Below the pieces are notes generated by a model that saw only the letters and a program-made list of their open reading frames with translations, did not search any database and was not told the origin of the DNA. A DNA stretch of 6,278 bases from Variovorax sp. (GTDB lineage Bacteria; Pseudomonadota; Gammaproteobacteria; Burkholderiales; Burkholderiaceae_C): assembly GCA_028292145.1 (NCBI GenBank), contig JAQGMX010000118.1, forward strand, positions 1 through 6,278. The letters run 5' to 3'. Shown in pieces: positions 5,039 to 6,278 of this stretch (its first letter is position 1; each line of letters starts with the position of its first letter). The translations under genes were made by a program, and so were the position numbers.

Positions 5039-6278
5039 GTGTCGATTCCAAGCCAACCCGCCGATCAGGCCGTCAACCCGGTCGACGAAGACCTGGGGCC
5101 GCTGGCCTGGGTGCTCGACGAGATCCAGAAGACGCTCGACAGCGTCGGCAAGTCGCTGCGGCGCTTCGTGCGCGAGCCGGCTGCCGCATCCGTTTCCGCA
5201 TCCGAACCCGACACCGGCGCGCTGCGCCTGGCCGCCCAGCAACTGCACCAGACCGTCGGCGCCCTGACGATGGTCGGCCAGCCGTCGGCGGCCGTCATGG
5301 TCGGTGCGATGGAATTCGCGGTGCAGTCGCTGCTGCTCGAACCCGCGCGCTGCAACGAAGCGGCGGTGCAGAAGATCGAACGTGCAGGCTTTGCCGTCTG
5401 CGATTTCCTGAACGCTGTGCTGGTCGGCAAATCGGTTTCGGCGCTGGCGTTGTTTCCGCAGTACCGTGACGTGCTCGAAATGGCCGGAAGCGACCGCGTG
5501 CATCCGGCGGACCTGTGGGATTACGCCTGGCACTGGGCCGACGTCGCACCGCTGCCTGCGGAGCCGGTACTGGTCAACGACCCGGCCGTGCGTTCGCGCT
5601 TCGACCGCGACGTGCTTCGCCTGGTGCAGGCCGGCGATCACGAAGCGGCCCGTCGGCTGCACGCGCTGTCGCTCGGACTGGCCAGCGGCGCGTCGACGCC
5701 GCACGTCGCCAGCTTCTGGATGCTGGCCGGCGCGTTTTTCGAAGCCGTCGGTCTCGGTCTGCTGCCGGTCGATGCCTACGTCAAGCGTGCCGCATCGCGT
5801 GCGCTGATCCAGTACGCCACGCTGTCGCGCAGCGACAAGGCCGTTTCCGACCGGCTCGGACAGGACCTGCTCTTCTTCTGCGCCCAGGCCGTACCGCGTC
5901 AGCAGGACGCGGCGGAGGCACTGCGCGCGGTCCGCAGCGCCTGGGGCGTCGGTGGGCATGCGGGCGTCGACTACAACGTCGAGCAGTTCGGGCGCTTCGA
6001 TCCGCTGGCGCTCGCGCAGGCGCGCAAGCGCATCGAGGCGGCAAAGGAAATGTGGACGGCGCTGTCCGGCGGCGACGTGTCGCGCACCCGCCAGGTCGTC
6101 GATGCGTTCGCGCAGCTCGGCGAATCGCTGCAGAAGCTGCATCCGCCGAGTCTGCCGATGGCGAAGGCGCTGAACGACGCGGTCGATGCCTCGCTGCAGT
6201 CCGGCATGCCGCCGACGACCGAACTTTCCCTGGAAGTCGCGACGTCGGTGCTGTATCTGGAGGCCGCCTTCGAAGACC
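5039..6278 (+). CDS. pilL: Pil-Chp chemosensory histidine kinase PilL/ChpA, N-terminal part (runs off right edge)
   Basis: An open frame from a GTG at 5039 continues without a stop to the window end, giving 413 codons of what should be a very large (roughly 2000-residue) CheA-type hybrid kinase with several HPt domains, a kinase core, a CheW domain and a receiver. Only the N-terminal region is seen. Residues 16-45 form a helix (VDEDLGPLAWVLDEIQKTLD), and the QLHQTVGALTMVG segment (68-80) resembles an HPt motif, with His70 but valine where the HxxKG lysine is expected. ALALFPQYRDVLEMAGSDRV (135-154) followed by HPADLW recalls the FimL-like N-terminal domain known in ChpA. The visible part ends with VLYLEAAFED, a typical start of a following module. 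The frame begins 3 bases after the pilJ stop and is in the same phase (TGA-CCC-GTG), so it cannot be extended upstream. No clear ribosome binding site is seen. The identity depends partly on gene order. Confidence 0.85.
   Translation, partial: MSIPSQPADQAVNPVDEDLGPLAWVLDEIQKTLDSVGKSLRRFVREPAAASVSASEPDTGALRLAAQQLHQTVGALTMVGQPSAAVMVGAMEFAVQSLLLEPARCNEAAVQKIERAGFAVCDFLNAVLVGKSVSALALFPQYRDVLEMAGSDRVHPADLWDYAWHWADVAPLPAEPVLVNDPAVRSRFDRDVLRLVQAGDHEAARRLHALSLGLASGASTPHVASFWMLAGAFFEAVGLGLLPVDAYVKRAASRALIQYATLSRSDKAVSDRLGQDLLFFCAQAVPRQQDAAEALRAVRSAWGVGGHAGVDYNVEQFGRFDPLALAQARKRIEAAKEMWTALSGGDVSRTRQVVDAFAQLGESLQKLHPPSLPMAKALNDAVDASLQSGMPPTTELSLEVATSVLYLEAAFED

Noticed and set aside
4451..6142. Very long antisense open frame (563 codons, minus strand) across pilJ and pilL
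   Set aside because: It lies opposite two clearly recognisable genes, is rich in Arg, Gly, His and Gln as expected from the complement of GC-rich coding DNA, and shows no recognisable domain.
1..6278. CRISPR arrays, insertion sequences, tRNA or rRNA genes, toxin-antitoxin or phage defence genes
   Set aside because: I saw no spaced direct repeats, transposase motifs, terminal inverted repeats or RNA gene signatures. The window is accounted for by housekeeping genes and the known Pil-Chp chemosensory cluster.

Overview
The window is GC-rich DNA packed with genes. Gene content and order (hemL, a divergent thiD-like kinase, rubredoxin, then pilG-pilH-pilI-pilJ-pilL) point to a betaproteobacterium of the order Burkholderiales. 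I recall this synteny from that group, but could not check it here, and I cannot name a genus.

Layout. Positions 1-1013 are transcribed leftwards. A thiD-like kinase gene (75-1013) overlaps by 17 bases the first 30 codons of hemL, which runs off the left edge. Positions 1014-1129 are an AT-rich divergent intergenic region that should carry the promoters for both directions. Positions 1130-1300 encode a 56-residue rubredoxin. After an 80-base gap, five rightward genes of a Pil-Chp chemosensory cluster follow: pilG (1381-1782), pilH (1782-2147), pilI (2152-2694), pilJ (2774-5035) and the start of pilL/chpA (5039 to the right edge, 413 codons seen).

How the genes work together. The Pil-Chp system is a chemotaxis-like pathway that controls type IV pilus extension and retraction (twitching) and, in Pseudomonas, surface sensing. 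PilJ is the membrane receptor, PilI the CheW-type coupling protein, PilL/ChpA the very large CheA-type histidine kinase, and PilG and PilH the two CheY-like response regulators. The pil genes overlap or sit within a few bases of each other, except for a 79-base gap before pilJ that holds a short tandem repeat able to fold into a hairpin. pilI, pilJ and pilL all appear to start with GTG.

The core is a known system, not a new one. The parts most worth a second look are the atypical ThiD-like kinase with its acidic repeat-encoded tail, the palindrome in the divergent promoter region, the twin CACGTG repeat before pilJ, and the proline-rich cytoplasmic extension at the N terminus of PilJ.
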